DNA from: Streptomyces aureus
GTDB taxonomy: Bacteria; Actinomycetota; Actinomycetes; Streptomycetales; Streptomycetaceae
NCBI RefSeq assembly: GCF_001418135.1
Contig: NZ_LIPQ01000024.1
Span: 1-56,503, forward strand
Direction of reading: 5' to 3'
DNA length: 56,503 nt
Positions 35,945-49,609 of the stretch are shown here, piece by piece. The position numbers and the translations under genes were made by a program. The notes beneath the pieces were generated by a model, which was not told the origin of the DNA, searched no databases, and saw nothing but the letters and a program-made list of their open reading frames with translations. Position 1 is the stretch's first letter, and the number at the start of each line of letters is the position of its first letter.

Positions 35945-38083
35945 TCAGCCGATGTCCGGCGGGTCCACCCGGATCCGCACCGGGTCCCCGCCGCCCCGCG
36001 TCATCCGCGCCGCCCTGGCCTGTTTGAGCGCGGTCGCCAAGGCCGCGCCGCTGCCCGGCGGGACCCGGACCAGGGCGCGCTCCCACTGCTCGCCCGGCGG
36101 CGGGTCGCCCGGTCTCCGGGGCCCCCCGGGGCGGACCACCGGCAACGGCACCGGGCCGAGCACCTCGGCGTCGGCGGGCAGCCCCGCCGCCGCGAGCAGA
36201 CCTTCGACCGCCTCCGGCGGACCCGTGACCGCCGCCATCCGGGAGACCGGCGGGAAGCCCAGCTCGGCCCGTTCGGCCAGCTCGCGCTGGGCGTGCCCGA
36301 CCGGGTCCCAGCGGACGAGCGCCTGGACGGGCCGGAGCGTCGGCTCGGCGATCACCACCACGGTGCCGCCGTCGGGCTGGCCCCGGACCAGCGAGGCCGC
36401 GTCGATCCAGCGGCGCAGGGCCTCCTCGCCCGCCCGCAGGTCGGGCCGGCCGAGCATCGCCCAGCCGTCGAGGAGCAGCGCGGCCGCGTAGCCGCCCTCG
36501 GCGACCGGCTCGGCGCCGGGGGTGGAGACGACGAGCGCCGGGCGGCCGGGCACGGTGTCCAGGATGTGATCCCGGCCCGAGGTCCTCACCGGCACCGCGG
36601 GGAACGCCCGGCCGAGCTCCTCCGCCGTCCGGCGCGCGCCGACGACCTGGGCCCGCAGCCGGGTCGAGCCGCACTCCACGCAGTGCCAGTCGGAGGCCCC
36701 GCGCCCGCACCAGCCGCAGTGCAGCTCCTGCTGTTCGGGGGCCTCCAGTGGCCCGGCGCAGTGGCGGCAGCGGGCGGGCGTGCGGCACCGCTCGCAGGCG
36801 AGCCTCGGTACGTACCCCCGGCGGGGCACCTGGACCAGGACCGGCCCGGTCTTCAGCCCTTCGCGCACGGTCTGCCAGGCCAGCGAGGGCAGCCGGGCGG
36901 CGCGCGCGGCCTCGTCGCGGGCCAGTTCGCCGTCGCCCACGGTCCGGATCAGCGGGGCGGCCCTGCGGACCTGCTCGCGTCCGGCGAGGAGCGCCTTGGC
37001 CCAGCCGGACTCGACGAGCTGGGCCGCCTCGACGGTGCAGCCGGTGCTGCCGAGGAGGAAGGCGCAGCGGTCGTGGGCGGCGCGGAGCAGCAGGACCTCG
37101 CGCGCGTGGGGCTGCGGGGCGTGCTGCTCGCTGTGGCTGCCGTCGCCGTCGTCCCAGATGACGACGAGCCCGAGGTCCCGGACGGGGGCGAACATCGCGG
37201 CCCGGGTGCCGACGACGGCCCGTACCGCGCCGCGCCGCACGGCGAGCCACTGCGCGTACCGCTTCTCGGGGCCCGCCTCGGCGGTGAGCAGGGCGTGCCG
37301 CCCCTCCCCCAGGACGGTGGTGAGCGCCGCGTCGACCCGCCCCGCCGCACGGCCGTCGGGTACGACGACGAGGGCGCCCCGGCCGGAGGCGAGGGTGGCG
37401 CCGACGGCGCGGGCGATCTCCTCGGCCCAGTGCGGCCCCGGGAGCGCGTTCCAGACGGCCCGGGGTGCCCCACCGCGCGCGAGCGAGTCGAGGAATGCGG
37501 GCCCCCGTTCGTACCGCGTCCAGCTGCCCGGTTCCGGAGCGGCGGGCGGCGGCAGCGGCTCCGGCGAGGGGCGCCCCTCGGCGCGGGCGCTGCGCGGCGG
37601 TACGGCGAGCTGGAGCACGTCCGCGAGGCTTCCGGCGTACCGGTCGGCGACGGCACGGGCGAGCCCGAGCAGTTCGGGGCCGAGGACCGGTTCCGGGGAG
37701 ACGACGTCGGCGAGGGCGGCCAGGGGTCCGGAGTAGTCGGAGCCGGCCCGGCGCTCGACGAGGAAGCCGTCGATGAGCCGTCCGCCCTCCCGGCGTCCGT
37801 TCTTGACCTGGTGCGCCCCCGCGCCGAACCGCACCCGGACCCGCACTCCGGGCTGTGCGGCCTCGTCCAGTTCCTCGGGGACCGCGTAGTCGAAGAACTG
37901 GTCGAGATGGAGCGACCCCTTGTTCACCACGACCCGGGCGACGGGCAGCTCCTTGGCCAGCGCGGCCCCGCGCCAGGTCCGCGGCTTGGCGCGCGGCACC
38001 TTCGCCTGCCGCACGGTCTCCCGAATGAGCGCGAGCTGCTCGGGTTCAGCGGTCTCGCCGGGATTCTCTTTCTCGCTGCTCAC
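35945..38083 (-). CDS. priA: PriA-like primosomal protein, helicase motifs degenerate
   Basis: A 712-residue PriA homologue. The N-terminal 3'-DNA-binding domain is present and the zinc region keeps all eight cysteines (CERC, CRHC, CGWC, CVEC). The helicase core is eroded: the Walker A position reads LPGPHWAEEIARAV without GxGKT, and the DEEH box reads WDDGDGSH. Mycobacterial PriA is eroded in the same way, so this protein probably loads the primosome without unwinding DNA. I chose the GTG at 38083; an ATG 8 codons upstream is possible. It follows metK after a strong terminator. Confidence 0.88.
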   Translation of the reverse strand: MSSEKENPGETAEPEQLALIRETVRQAKVPRAKPRTWRGAALAKELPVARVVVNKGSLHLDQFFDYAVPEELDEAAQPGVRVRVRFGAGAHQVKNGRREGGRLIDGFLVERRAGSDYSGPLAALADVVSPEPVLGPELLGLARAVADRYAGSLADVLQLAVPPRSARAEGRPSPEPLPPPAAPEPGSWTRYERGPAFLDSLARGGAPRAVWNALPGPHWAEEIARAVGATLASGRGALVVVPDGRAAGRVDAALTTVLGEGRHALLTAEAGPEKRYAQWLAVRRGAVRAVVGTRAAMFAPVRDLGLVVIWDDGDGSHSEQHAPQPHAREVLLLRAAHDRCAFLLGSTGCTVEAAQLVESGWAKALLAGREQVRRAAPLIRTVGDGELARDEAARAARLPSLAWQTVREGLKTGPVLVQVPRRGYVPRLACERCRTPARCRHCAGPLEAPEQQELHCGWCGRGASDWHCVECGSTRLRAQVVGARRTAEELGRAFPAVPVRTSGRDHILDTVPGRPALVVSTPGAEPVAEGGYAAALLLDGWAMLGRPDLRAGEEALRRWIDAASLVRGQPDGGTVVVIAEPTLRPVQALVRWDPVGHAQRELAERAELGFPPVSRMAAVTGPPEAVEGLLAAAGLPADAEVLGPVPLPVVRPGGPRRPGDPPPGEQWERALVRVPPGSGAALATALKQARAARMTRGGGDPVRIRVDPPDIG

Positions 38084-38122
38084 AGCCCCATACCTACCAG
38101 ACGTCACCGACAGCCGGGCATG

Positions 38123-38158
38123 CCGAAGCCCGGCACCCCGAGGGGTGCCGGGCTTCGG
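38123..38158 (-). terminator. terminator after metK
   Basis: A perfect 17-bp stem (CCGAAGCCCGGCACCCC with its complement) with a 2-nt nominal loop lies 18 bp after the metK stop on the minus strand. Confidence 0.75.
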
Positions 38159-38176
38159 TCACGTGCGTCCGGGGAC

Positions 38177-39385
38177 CTACAGGCCGGCGGCCTGCTTCAG
38201 CGCGTCCACGCGGTCCGTGCGCTCCCAGGTGAAGTCCGGCAGCTCACGGCCGAAGTGGCCGTACGCGGCGGTCTGGGAGTAGATCGGGCGGAGCAGGTCG
38301 AGGTCGCGGATGATCGCGGCCGGGCGGAGGTCGAAGACCTCGGCGATGGCGTTCTCGATCTTCTCGTTGTCGACGGTGTTGGTGCCGAAGGTCTCGACGA
38401 AGAGACCGACGGGCTCGGCCTTGCCGATCGCGTAGGCGACCTGGACCTCGCAGCGCGCGGCGAGGCCGGCGGCGACGACGTTCTTGGCGACCCAGCGCAT
38501 GGCGTAGGCGGCCGAGCGGTCGACCTTGGACGGGTCCTTGCCGGAGAAGGCGCCGCCACCGTGGCGGGCCATGCCGCCGTAGGTGTCGATGATGATCTTG
38601 CGGCCGGTGAGGCCGGCGTCGCCCATCGGGCCGCCGATCTCGAAGCGGCCGGTCGGGTTCACCAGGAGGCGGTAGCCGTCGGTGTCGAGCTTGATGCCGT
38701 CCTCGACGAGCTGCTTGAGCACGTGCTCGACGACGAACTCGCGGATGTCGGGCGCGAGCAGCGACTCCAGGTCGATGTCGGACGCGTGCTGCGAGGAGAC
38801 GACGACCGTGTCGAGGCGGACGGCCTTGTCGCCGTCGTACTCGATGGTGACCTGGGTCTTGCCGTCGGGGCGCAGGTACGGGATGGTGCCGTTCTTGCGG
38901 ACCTCGGTCAGCCGGCGGGAGAGCCGGTGCGCGATGTGGATCGGCAGCGGCATCAGCTCGGGGGTCTCGTCCGACGCGTAGCCGAACATCAGGCCCTGGT
39001 CGCCGGCGCCCTGCTTGTCCAGCTCGTCCTCGTCGCCCTCGACCCGCTGCTCGTACGCGGTGTCCACGCCCTGGGCGATGTCCGGGGACTGAGACCCGAT
39101 GGACACCGACACGCCGCAGGAAGCGCCGTCGAAGCCCTTCTTCGAGGAGTCGTAACCGATCTCGAGGATCTTGTTCCGGACGAGGGTCGGGATGTCCGCC
39201 CACGCCTTGGTGGTCACCTCACCGGCGACGTGCACGAGACCGGTGGTGATCAGCGTCTCGACGGCGACGCGCGAGGTGGGGTCCTCTCGCAGCAGTGCGT
39301 CGAGGATGGTGTCGCTGATCTGGTCAGCGATCTTGTCGGGGTGTCCCTCGGTGACGGACTCCGAGGTGAACAGACGACGGGACAC
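38177..39385 (-). CDS. metK: S-adenosylmethionine synthetase
   Basis: A 402-residue homotetrameric enzyme that makes SAM from methionine and ATP. Motifs [28 protein letters not shown] and [16 protein letters not shown] (the P-loop-like phosphate site) are all intact. It starts at a GTG after GGGAGC. No SAM riboswitch is visible in the 236 bp upstream; a -10-like TAGACT lies at 39467-39472 on the minus strand. Confidence 0.97.
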   Translation of the reverse strand: MSRRLFTSESVTEGHPDKIADQISDTILDALLREDPTSRVAVETLITTGLVHVAGEVTTKAWADIPTLVRNKILEIGYDSSKKGFDGASCGVSVSIGSQSPDIAQGVDTAYEQRVEGDEDELDKQGAGDQGLMFGYASDETPELMPLPIHIAHRLSRRLTEVRKNGTIPYLRPDGKTQVTIEYDGDKAVRLDTVVVSSQHASDIDLESLLAPDIREFVVEHVLKQLVEDGIKLDTDGYRLLVNPTGRFEIGGPMGDAGLTGRKIIIDTYGGMARHGGGAFSGKDPSKVDRSAAYAMRWVAKNVVAAGLAARCEVQVAYAIGKAEPVGLFVETFGTNTVDNEKIENAIAEVFDLRPAAIIRDLDLLRPIYSQTAAYGHFGRELPDFTWERTDRVDALKQAAGL

Positions 39386-39621
39386 AACGCTCCCTGGGGT
39401 TGCAGCGGCTGCTGGCTCTTCTTTGACGGACCGGCAGGGGGCTGCGCCCCAAGACGTTCCGCGGACAGTCTATCGGTCGTGGTCGCGGGATGGACCAGGT
39501 GTCTCGCCTGGCGAATGCCCTGACCGGGTGAATCCGGCCGCTGCGCGGCGGGTGAACCCCCTGATGGGGCGTACATCACACGCGCCCCGCTGGATCCGTG
39601 GTCCTCCCGGGACGAGATGCG

Positions 39622-40848
39622 TCAGGTCGTGGCGCGCAGCCGCGGCAGCACCAGGTCCCAGACGGTCTCGGCGAGCGCTTCCTTCGGGCCGTGCGGTACG
39701 GGGGTCTCGGCGCCGTCCGAGGCGAGCACGACGGCCTCGTTCTCCTCGGAGCCGAAGGTCTTGCGCTCCCCCACCTCGTTGACGACGAGGAGGTCGCAGC
39801 CCTTGCGGCGGAGCTTCTCGCGGCCGTTGGCGAGGACGTCGTCGGTCTCGGCGGCGAATCCGACGACCACCTGACCCGGCAGGGCCCGGTCGGCGGAGAT
39901 CTCGGCGAGGATGTCGGGGTTGCGGACGAGCTCGACGGTGGGCGCTCCCCCGTCGTCCTGCTTCTTGATCTTGCCGGTGGCGTAGACGGCCGGGCGGAAG
40001 TCGGCGACGGCTGCCGCCATGACCACGGCGTCGGCGTCGGCGACGGCCTTGAGCACGGCCTCGCGCAGCTGGAGGGCGGTGCCGACGTGCACGACGTCGA
40101 CGCCGGCCGGGTCGGGGATGCCGGTGTTGGCTTCGACGAGGGTGACCCTGGCCCCCCGGGCGGCGGCGGCCCGCGCGAGCGCGTATCCCTGCTTCCCGGA
40201 GGAGCGGTTGCCCAGGTAGCGGACGGGGTCGAGGGGCTCCCGGGTGCCGCCGGCGCTGACGACGACGTGCCGGCCGGCGAGGTCGGGGGTCGCGGTGCCG
40301 CGGGCGGGACTGTGCCAGTTCAAGACGTGCCGGCAGATCTCGAAGATCTCCGCGGGGTCGGGCAGCCGGCCCTTGCCGGTGTCGACGCCGGTGAGGCGGC
40401 CGACGGCCGGCTCGACGACGACGGCGCCGCGGCGGCGCAGGGTCGCCACGTTCTCCTGGGTCGCCGGGTGCTCCCACATCTCGGTGTGCATGGCGGGGGC
40501 GAAGACGACGGGACAGCGCGCGGTGAGCAGCGTGTTGGTGAGCAGGTCGTCCGCGAGTCCGTGGGCGGCCTTGGCGAGCATGTCGGCGGTGGCGGGGGCG
40601 ACGACGACGAGATCGGCGGCCTGGCCGATCCGGACGTGCGGCACCTCGTGGACGCTCTCCCACACCTCGGTCGAGACGGGGTTGCCGGAGAGTGCGGACC
40701 AGGTGGCGGCGCCGACGAAGTGGAGGGCGGAGTCGGTGGGGACGACGCGGACGTCGTGGCCCGACTCGGTGAGCCGCCGGAGCAGCTCGCACGCCTTGTA
40801 GGCGGCGATGCCGCCGCTGACCCCCAGAACGACCTTCGGCTTGCTCAC
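39622..40848 (-). CDS. coaBC: bifunctional CoaBC (PPC synthetase/decarboxylase)
   Basis: A 408-residue flavoprotein (Dfp) that makes 4'-phosphopantetheine from pantothenate 4-phosphate in two steps of CoA synthesis. The CoaC decarboxylase half (about 1-185) begins VVLGVSGGIAAYKA and contains MHTEMWEHPATQ and the proton-relay region. The CoaB synthetase half (about 190-400) has SAGGTREPLDPVRYLGNRSSGKQG. I chose GTG 40848 (VSKPK) with GGGGAG upstream. It follows rpoZ and a strong terminator. Confidence 0.94.
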   Translation of the reverse strand: MSKPKVVLGVSGGIAAYKACELLRRLTESGHDVRVVPTDSALHFVGAATWSALSGNPVSTEVWESVHEVPHVRIGQAADLVVVAPATADMLAKAAHGLADDLLTNTLLTARCPVVFAPAMHTEMWEHPATQENVATLRRRGAVVVEPAVGRLTGVDTGKGRLPDPAEIFEICRHVLNWHSPARGTATPDLAGRHVVVSAGGTREPLDPVRYLGNRSSGKQGYALARAAAARGARVTLVEANTGIPDPAGVDVVHVGTALQLREAVLKAVADADAVVMAAAVADFRPAVYATGKIKKQDDGGAPTVELVRNPDILAEISADRALPGQVVVGFAAETDDVLANGREKLRRKGCDLLVVNEVGERKTFGSEENEAVVLASDGAETPVPHGPKEALAETVWDLVLPRLRATT

Positions 40849-40890
40849 CACTGCCACTCCCCGCACTCGGATGCCTACGACTCCATGAGA

Positions 40891-40929
40891 CACCACAGGC
40901 CCGGCGGATGTTCCGCCGGGCCTGTGGTG
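40891..40929 (-). terminator. terminator after rpoZ
   Basis: A perfect 17-bp stem (CACCACAGGCCCGGCGG with its complement) with a 5-nt loop lies 16 bp after the rpoZ stop. It separates the gmk-rpoZ unit from coaBC. Confidence 0.8.
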
Positions 40930-40945
40930 AATGAACGTGACGCGC

Positions 40946-41218
40946 TTACGTGGCCGGGCCCTCGATGGCCTCGGACGTCAGCAGACCCGCGTTGATCTCG
41001 CGCAGGGCGATCGAGAGCGGCTTCTCGTGGACGTGGGTGTCGACCAGCGGACCCACGTACTCCAGCAGGCCCTCGCCGAGCTGGGAGTAGTACGCATTGA
41101 TCTGACGCGCGCGCTTGGCCGCGTAGATCACGAGGCTGTACTTCGAGTCCGTGGCCTCGAGCAGCTCGTCGATCGGCGGGTTGATGATGCCCTCGGGCGC
41201 GGTGATGGAAGAGGACAC
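40946..41218 (-). CDS. rpoZ: RNA polymerase omega subunit
   Basis: A 90-residue omega subunit that helps assemble RNA polymerase around the beta' subunit. Recognisable parts are [28 protein letters not shown] (given from 12 on in pieces) and [10 protein letters not shown]. It lies 64 bp after gmk, the usual bacterial order. Confidence 0.96.
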   Translation of the reverse strand: MSSSITAPEGIINPPIDELLEATDSKYSLVIYAAKRARQINAYYSQLGEGLLEYVGPLVDTHVHEKPLSIALREINAGLLTSEAIEGPAT

Positions 41219-41282
41219 GCTCTACCTTCCGAAGATGGAAAAAGGATCGGACAGCCGTTGGGTGTCCGGGGGAACAAGTGGA

Positions 41283-41855
41283 TCATTCCCCAGAAGTCAA
41301 CAGCATCAACGTTAGCAGCTCGCGCGCAACGTCCTCGACGGAGGTGTTGACGAGCGTGGTGTCGAACTCCGACTCGGCAGCCAGCTCGACCTTCGCGGCG
41401 GCGAGACGGCGCTCGATGACCTCGGGCGACTCGGTGCCGCGGCCTGTGAGGCGGCGGACCAGCTCCTCCCAGCTCGGCGGGGCCAGGAAGACCAGCTGGG
41501 ACTCGGCCATCGAGTCCTTCACCTGGCGGGCGCCCTGGAGGTCGATCTCCAGGAGCACGGGCTCGCCGGCGTCGAGGCGGTCGAGGACCGCGCGGCGCGG
41601 GGTGCCGTACCGGTTGCCCGCGAACTCGGCCCATTCGAGGAGCTCACCGTTGGCGATCAGCTTGTCGAACTCGTCGTCCGTCACGAAGAAGTAGTGGACG
41701 CCGTGCTTCTCGCCGGGGCGGGGCTTCCGTGTCGTCGCCGACACCGAGAGCCAGACCTCGGGGTGGACCTTGCGCATATGAGCGACGACCGTGCTCTTGC
41801 CGACCCCTGAGGGGCCGGAGAGCACGGTCAGCCGCGGACGTACCTCTGCTGCCAT
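41283..41855 (-). CDS. gmk: guanylate kinase
   Basis: A 190-residue kinase turning GMP into GDP with ATP. Walker [10 protein letters not shown] lies near residue 14. The GMP-binding stretch [17 protein letters not shown] and [15 protein letters not shown] follow. It lies between sIHF and rpoZ on the same strand. Confidence 0.97.
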   Translation of the reverse strand: MAAEVRPRLTVLSGPSGVGKSTVVAHMRKVHPEVWLSVSATTRKPRPGEKHGVHYFFVTDDEFDKLIANGELLEWAEFAGNRYGTPRRAVLDRLDAGEPVLLEIDLQGARQVKDSMAESQLVFLAPPSWEELVRRLTGRGTESPEVIERRLAAAKVELAAESEFDTTLVNTSVEDVARELLTLMLLTSGE

Positions 41856-41928
41856 GCAGCGATTATTCCAGCTTTACCGGGGTGCCCGAGACGCGTGTCC
41901 CGGATCGGTGGCCGGACCGGTCGCCGGA

Positions 41929-42252
41929 TCAGGCGCCGGTGCTGCCGAACTCGCGCTCCAGGGAGGCGATCTGGTTGGAGCCGAGACCGCGCACCCGGCG
42001 GCTCTCGGAGATGCCGAGCCGCTCCATGATCTGCTTGGCGCGGACCTTGCCCACGCCGGGCAGGGACTCGAGCAGCGCGGAGACCTTCATCTTGCCGATG
42101 ACGTCGTTCTCCTGGCCGGTCTTGATGACCTCGTGGAGGGAAGCGCCGGAGTGCTTGAGTCGATTCTTGACCTCGGCCCGCTCCCGGCGAGCCGCGGCGG
42201 CCTTTTCGAGCGCGGCTGCGCGCTGTTCAGGGGTAAGGGGCGGAAGAGCCAC
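41929..42252 (-). CDS. sihf: integration host factor sIHF
   Basis: A 107-residue actinobacterial nucleoid protein that bends DNA and affects chromosome compaction, sporulation and antibiotic production. A long N-terminal helix (LTPEQRAAALEKAAAARRER) precedes the helix-two turn-helix part LLESLPGVGKVRAKQIMERLGI and GLGSNQIASLEREFG. The sequence is nearly what I recall of S. coelicolor sIHF. I chose the GTG at 42252 (VALPPLTPEQ), which gives the known length; the open frame runs 25 codons further. Confidence 0.95.
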   Translation of the reverse strand: MALPPLTPEQRAAALEKAAAARRERAEVKNRLKHSGASLHEVIKTGQENDVIGKMKVSALLESLPGVGKVRAKQIMERLGISESRRVRGLGSNQIASLEREFGSTGA

Positions 42253-42367
42253 GCCTACGTCACCTCGGATGTCGATCTGTCGGATACGGACCGGTGAGGA
42301 ACCTCGCGCCCCACACCAGTGGAGCAACGCTCAACGGAGTGGTCGTTGAACGCCTGCTCTGCCCCGG

Positions 42368-42396
42368 AGACTAGCGGCCGAGGCCGCTCCAGTCAG
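42368..42396 (-). promoter_or_regulatory. promoter of sIHF gene
   Basis: On the minus strand, CTGACT (42396-42391) and TAGTCT (42373-42368) are 17 bp apart, giving a leader of about 108 nt. A small inverted repeat TCAACG-N7-CGTTGA (42331-42349) lies in the leader. Confidence 0.5.
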
Positions 42397-42406
42397 CGAG
42401 AACGAA

Positions 42407-42446
42407 GGAAAAGTCCTGGTCAGCATCGACCGACCGGGACTTTTCC
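42407..42446 (-). terminator. second hairpin after pyrF
   Basis: GGAAAAGTCC and GGACTTTTCC form a perfect 10-bp inverted repeat, extended inwards by GGTC/GACC. The A/T-rich part is unusual for this GC-rich DNA. It is followed on the minus strand by TTCGTTCT. Confidence 0.5.
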
Positions 42447-42493
42447 GGCAAAACGACCCGGTTTTGAGCCAAGTTTTCGTCAAGTAGTGAGAC

Positions 42494-42524
42494 GGCCCGG
42501 CGGGACGGGTCGTCCCACCGGGCC
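42494..42524 (-). terminator. terminator after pyrF
   Basis: GGCCCGG pairs with CCGGGCC and an inner GGGAC pairs with GTCCC, 60 bp after the pyrF stop on the minus strand. Confidence 0.55.
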
Positions 42525-42583
42525 GAAACAGTGCCGAAATCCGGGTCGATCCGCTCCGACCTGCGGAGAGACCGTGACGCTCG

Positions 42584-43416
42584 TTACCCGCCGACGGCCG
42601 CGCGGATCTCGTCCGCGTACCGGTGCGCCGAGTCCCGCAGGGCGGCCGCGTCCGGTCCGTGCCGCAGGACCCCGCGGCTGACGTTCGGGACGACGTTGCC
42701 GACGGCCGCGCCGAAGACGGCCGGGAGGTCGGCCGGGGTCGCGCCCTGGGCGCCGATGCCGGGGGCGAGGAGCGGGCCGTTGATGTCCAGGTCGAACGAG
42801 GACAGGTCGCCGAGGGTGGCACCGACGACCGCGCCGAAGGAGCCCATCGGGGTCTCCCCCGCGTTCTCCGCGGCGAGGTGGCCCAGCATGGTGGCGCCGA
42901 TCGTGCGGCCGTCCTCACGGACGGCCCGCTGGACCTCCGCGCCCTCCGGGTTGGACGTCAGCGCCAGGACGAAGAGACCGGCGCCGGACTCGCGGGCCAG
43001 GTCGACGGCCGGCTTCAGGGAGCCGTAGCCGAGGTACGGGGAGACCGTGAGCGCGTCGGAGAAGAGCGGGGAGTCCTTCCGCAGGTAGGTCTCGGCGTAC
43101 GCGGCCATGGTCGAGCCGATGTCGCCGCGCTTGGCGTCCATGACGACCAGGCCGCCCGCCGCGCGCAGATCGGCGACGGCGCGCTCCAGGACGGCGACAC
43201 CGCGCGAGCCGAAGCGCTCGAAGAAGGCGGACTGCGGCTTGAAGACGGCCACGGTGTCCGCGAGCGCCTCGACGACGGTGAAGGTGAACCGCTCCAGACC
43301 GGCGATGTCGTCGGTCAGGCCCCAGGAGTCGAGGAGCGCGGCGTGCGGGTCGATGCCGACGCAGAGCGGGCCGCGCTCGTCCATGGCGGAGCGCAGACGG
43401 GTGCCGAAGGAGAGGG

Positions 43417-43420
<4 letters not shown>
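42584..43420 (-). CDS. pyrF: orotidine 5'-phosphate decarboxylase
   Basis: A 278-residue enzyme making UMP, the last step of the pathway, of the longer type-2 form found in actinobacteria. The catalytic block is MDAKRGDIGSTM with the Lys-Asp-Asp network. The start overlaps the pyrD stop by 4 nt (ATGA). It ends the pyrimidine operon and is followed by two hairpins. Confidence 0.96.
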
Positions 43421-44526
<1,106 letters not shown>

Positions 44527-44581
44527 GTGGGTGTCCTCAGCAAGAGGGGGACACCGTTTCCGGTGTCCCCCTCGTGGGTTG

Positions 44582-47882
<3,301 letters not shown>

Positions 47883-47890
<8 letters not shown>

Positions 47891-49040
47891 GCTCGGCCTC
47901 CATCAGGGCTGTGTTCATCAAAGACGTGAAGCGGTCGAAGAGGTACGCGGCGTCGTGCGGGCCCGCGGCGGCCTCGGGGTGGTACTGGACGGAGAAGGCC
48001 GGCTGGTCGAGCAGCTGGAGGCCTTCCACGACGTTGTCGTTCAGGCAGACGTGCGAGACCTCGGCACGCCCGAAGGGGGTGTCGGAGACCTTGTCGAGGG
48101 GCGCGTCGACGGCGAAGCCGTGGTTGTGCGCGGTGATCTCGACCTTGCCGGTCGTACGGTCCTGGACCGGCTGGTTGATGCCCCGGTGGCCGTACTTCAG
48201 CTTGTAGGTGCCGAAGCCGAGCGCGCGGCCGAGGATCTGGTTGCCGAAGCAGATGCCGAACAGCGGCGTCCTGCGCTCCAGGACGGCCTGCATGAGGGCG
48301 ACGGGGCCGTCCGCGGTGGCCGGGTCGCCCGGCCCGTTGGAGAAGAACACGCCGTCCGGGGAGACCGCGTACACGTCCTCGACGGTCGCGGTGGCGGGCA
48401 GTACGTGGACCTCGATGCCGCGCTCGGCCATGCGGTGCGGGGTCATGCCCTTGATGCCGAGGTCGATCGCGGCGACGGTGAACTTCTTGGGGCCGATCGC
48501 GGGGACGACGTACGTCTCCTTGGTGGCGACCTCGGCGGAGAGGTCCGCGCCCTTCATCTCGGGCTGCTGGCGGACCTCGGCGAGCATGGTGCCCTCGTCG
48601 GGCAGCGCGCTGCCGGAGAAGATGCCGACGCGCATGGCGCCGCTCTCGCGCAGGTGGCGGGTGAGGGCGCGGGTGTCGACGCCGGAGATGCCGACGACGC
48701 CCTGGTCGCGGAGCTCCTCGTCCAGCGAGCGCCGGGCGCGCCAGTTGGAGGAGACGCGGGCGGGGTCGCGGACGACGTAGCCGGAGACCCAGATGCGGCC
48801 GGACTCGGGGTCCTCGTCGTTGACGCCCGTGTTGCCGACGTGCGGGGCGGTCATGACGACGACCTGGCGGTGGTACGACGGGTCGGTGAGGGTCTCCTGG
48901 TAGCCGGTCATGCCGGTGGAGAACACGGCCTCGCCGAAGGTCTCCCCCACGGCCCCGTAGGCGCGGCCGCGGAAGATGCGGCCGTCCTCCAGGACGAGTA
49001 CGGCGGGAACCCTGCTGGTTCCCCGGGTGGAGGTCGTCAT
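47883..49040 (-). CDS. carA: carbamoyl-phosphate synthase small subunit
   Basis: A 385-residue glutamine amidotransferase subunit. The N-terminal CPSase domain is followed by a class I GATase domain with nucleophile Cys in [11 protein letters not shown] and the His-Glu pair in [10 protein letters not shown]. In the nucleophile elbow FGN replaces the common LGH, as in other actinobacteria. The ATG overlaps the stop of the upstream PH-like gene by 4 nt. Confidence 0.96.
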
Positions 49041-49609
49041 CGTGCGATGCCTTCCGTCGTGGTGGTCATGGAGTTGATGGCCTCGACCCAGGCGGTGTGC
49101 TCGACCGCCCGGTCGGACCGGAAGCCTGAGTCGAGCAGCTCGCCGCCGTGCGTCCAGGTGACGATCAGCAGGCCGCCCTCGGCGAGGACCTTGCCCGCGA
49201 TGCCCTTGTCGAGGCGGGCCTCGCGCAGGGCCTCGGCCGGGACGAAGAAGTCGTTCGCCCCGGGGCGTACGACCGCGAGCCCGGCGTCGGTGAGCGTGAG
49301 CTCGACGCGGCTGCGGGTGCCGAGACCGTGGGCCACGATCCGGTCGAGCCACTGACCGGCGGTCGTGGAGCCGTGGTAGCGCCCGCTGAGAGTCAGTTTC
49401 GCCGTACCGGCCGTCTCGGGCGCGGTGGGGAGCTCGGGGAGGGCCGACTGGAGGCTGCCGCGCCACTTCCAGCCCTGGCGCATCAGCCAGTACACGAAGG
49501 CGATGAAGAGCAGCAGTCCGGCGACCCAGCCGAGCCGTCCGGCCCAGTCGGTCACCTCCGCCGACTTCTGATCGGCAGCCTCTGCGGCGATTGCGATGAG
49601 TGGTGTCAC
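49037..49609 (-). CDS. membrane-anchored PH-like protein in pyr operon
   Basis: A 190-residue protein. One hydrophobic helix (about 24-42, [16 protein letters not shown]) is followed by a basic stretch and a cytosolic PH-like beta domain (about 70-185, with [18 protein letters not shown] and [16 protein letters not shown]). It is coupled on both sides by 4-nt overlaps with pyrC (GTGA) and carA (ATGA), so it is a true member of the operon. No enzyme of the pathway is missing, so a role in anchoring the complex near PyrD at the membrane is only a guess. Confidence 0.78.
   Translation of the reverse strand: MTPLIAIAAEAADQKSAEVTDWAGRLGWVAGLLLFIAFVYWLMRQGWKWRGSLQSALPELPTAPETAGTAKLTLSGRYHGSTTAGQWLDRIVAHGLGTRSRVELTLTDAGLAVVRPGANDFFVPAEALREARLDKGIAGKVLAEGGLLIVTWTHGGELLDSGFRSDRAVEHTAWVEAINSMTTTTEGIAR

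Larger units (their letters stand above)
42253..42583. other. pyrF-sIHF intergenic region
   Basis: The 331 bp hold the sIHF promoter and two hairpins that can end the pyr operon transcript. There is an unusual AT-rich patch at about 42447-42481 with AAAAC/GTTTT repeats. I see no gene. Confidence 0.7.

Noticed and set aside
35636..39523. A 1295-codon plus-strand open frame opposite priA and metK.
   Set aside because: Shadow frame; both minus-strand genes show intact family motifs.
39386..39621. SAM riboswitch before metK.
   Set aside because: I looked for S-box and SAM-IV core sequences on the minus strand and saw none.
42253..42327. Longer sIHF start 25 codons upstream.
   Set aside because: The GTG start gives the known 107-residue length and the extra residues do not resemble the family.
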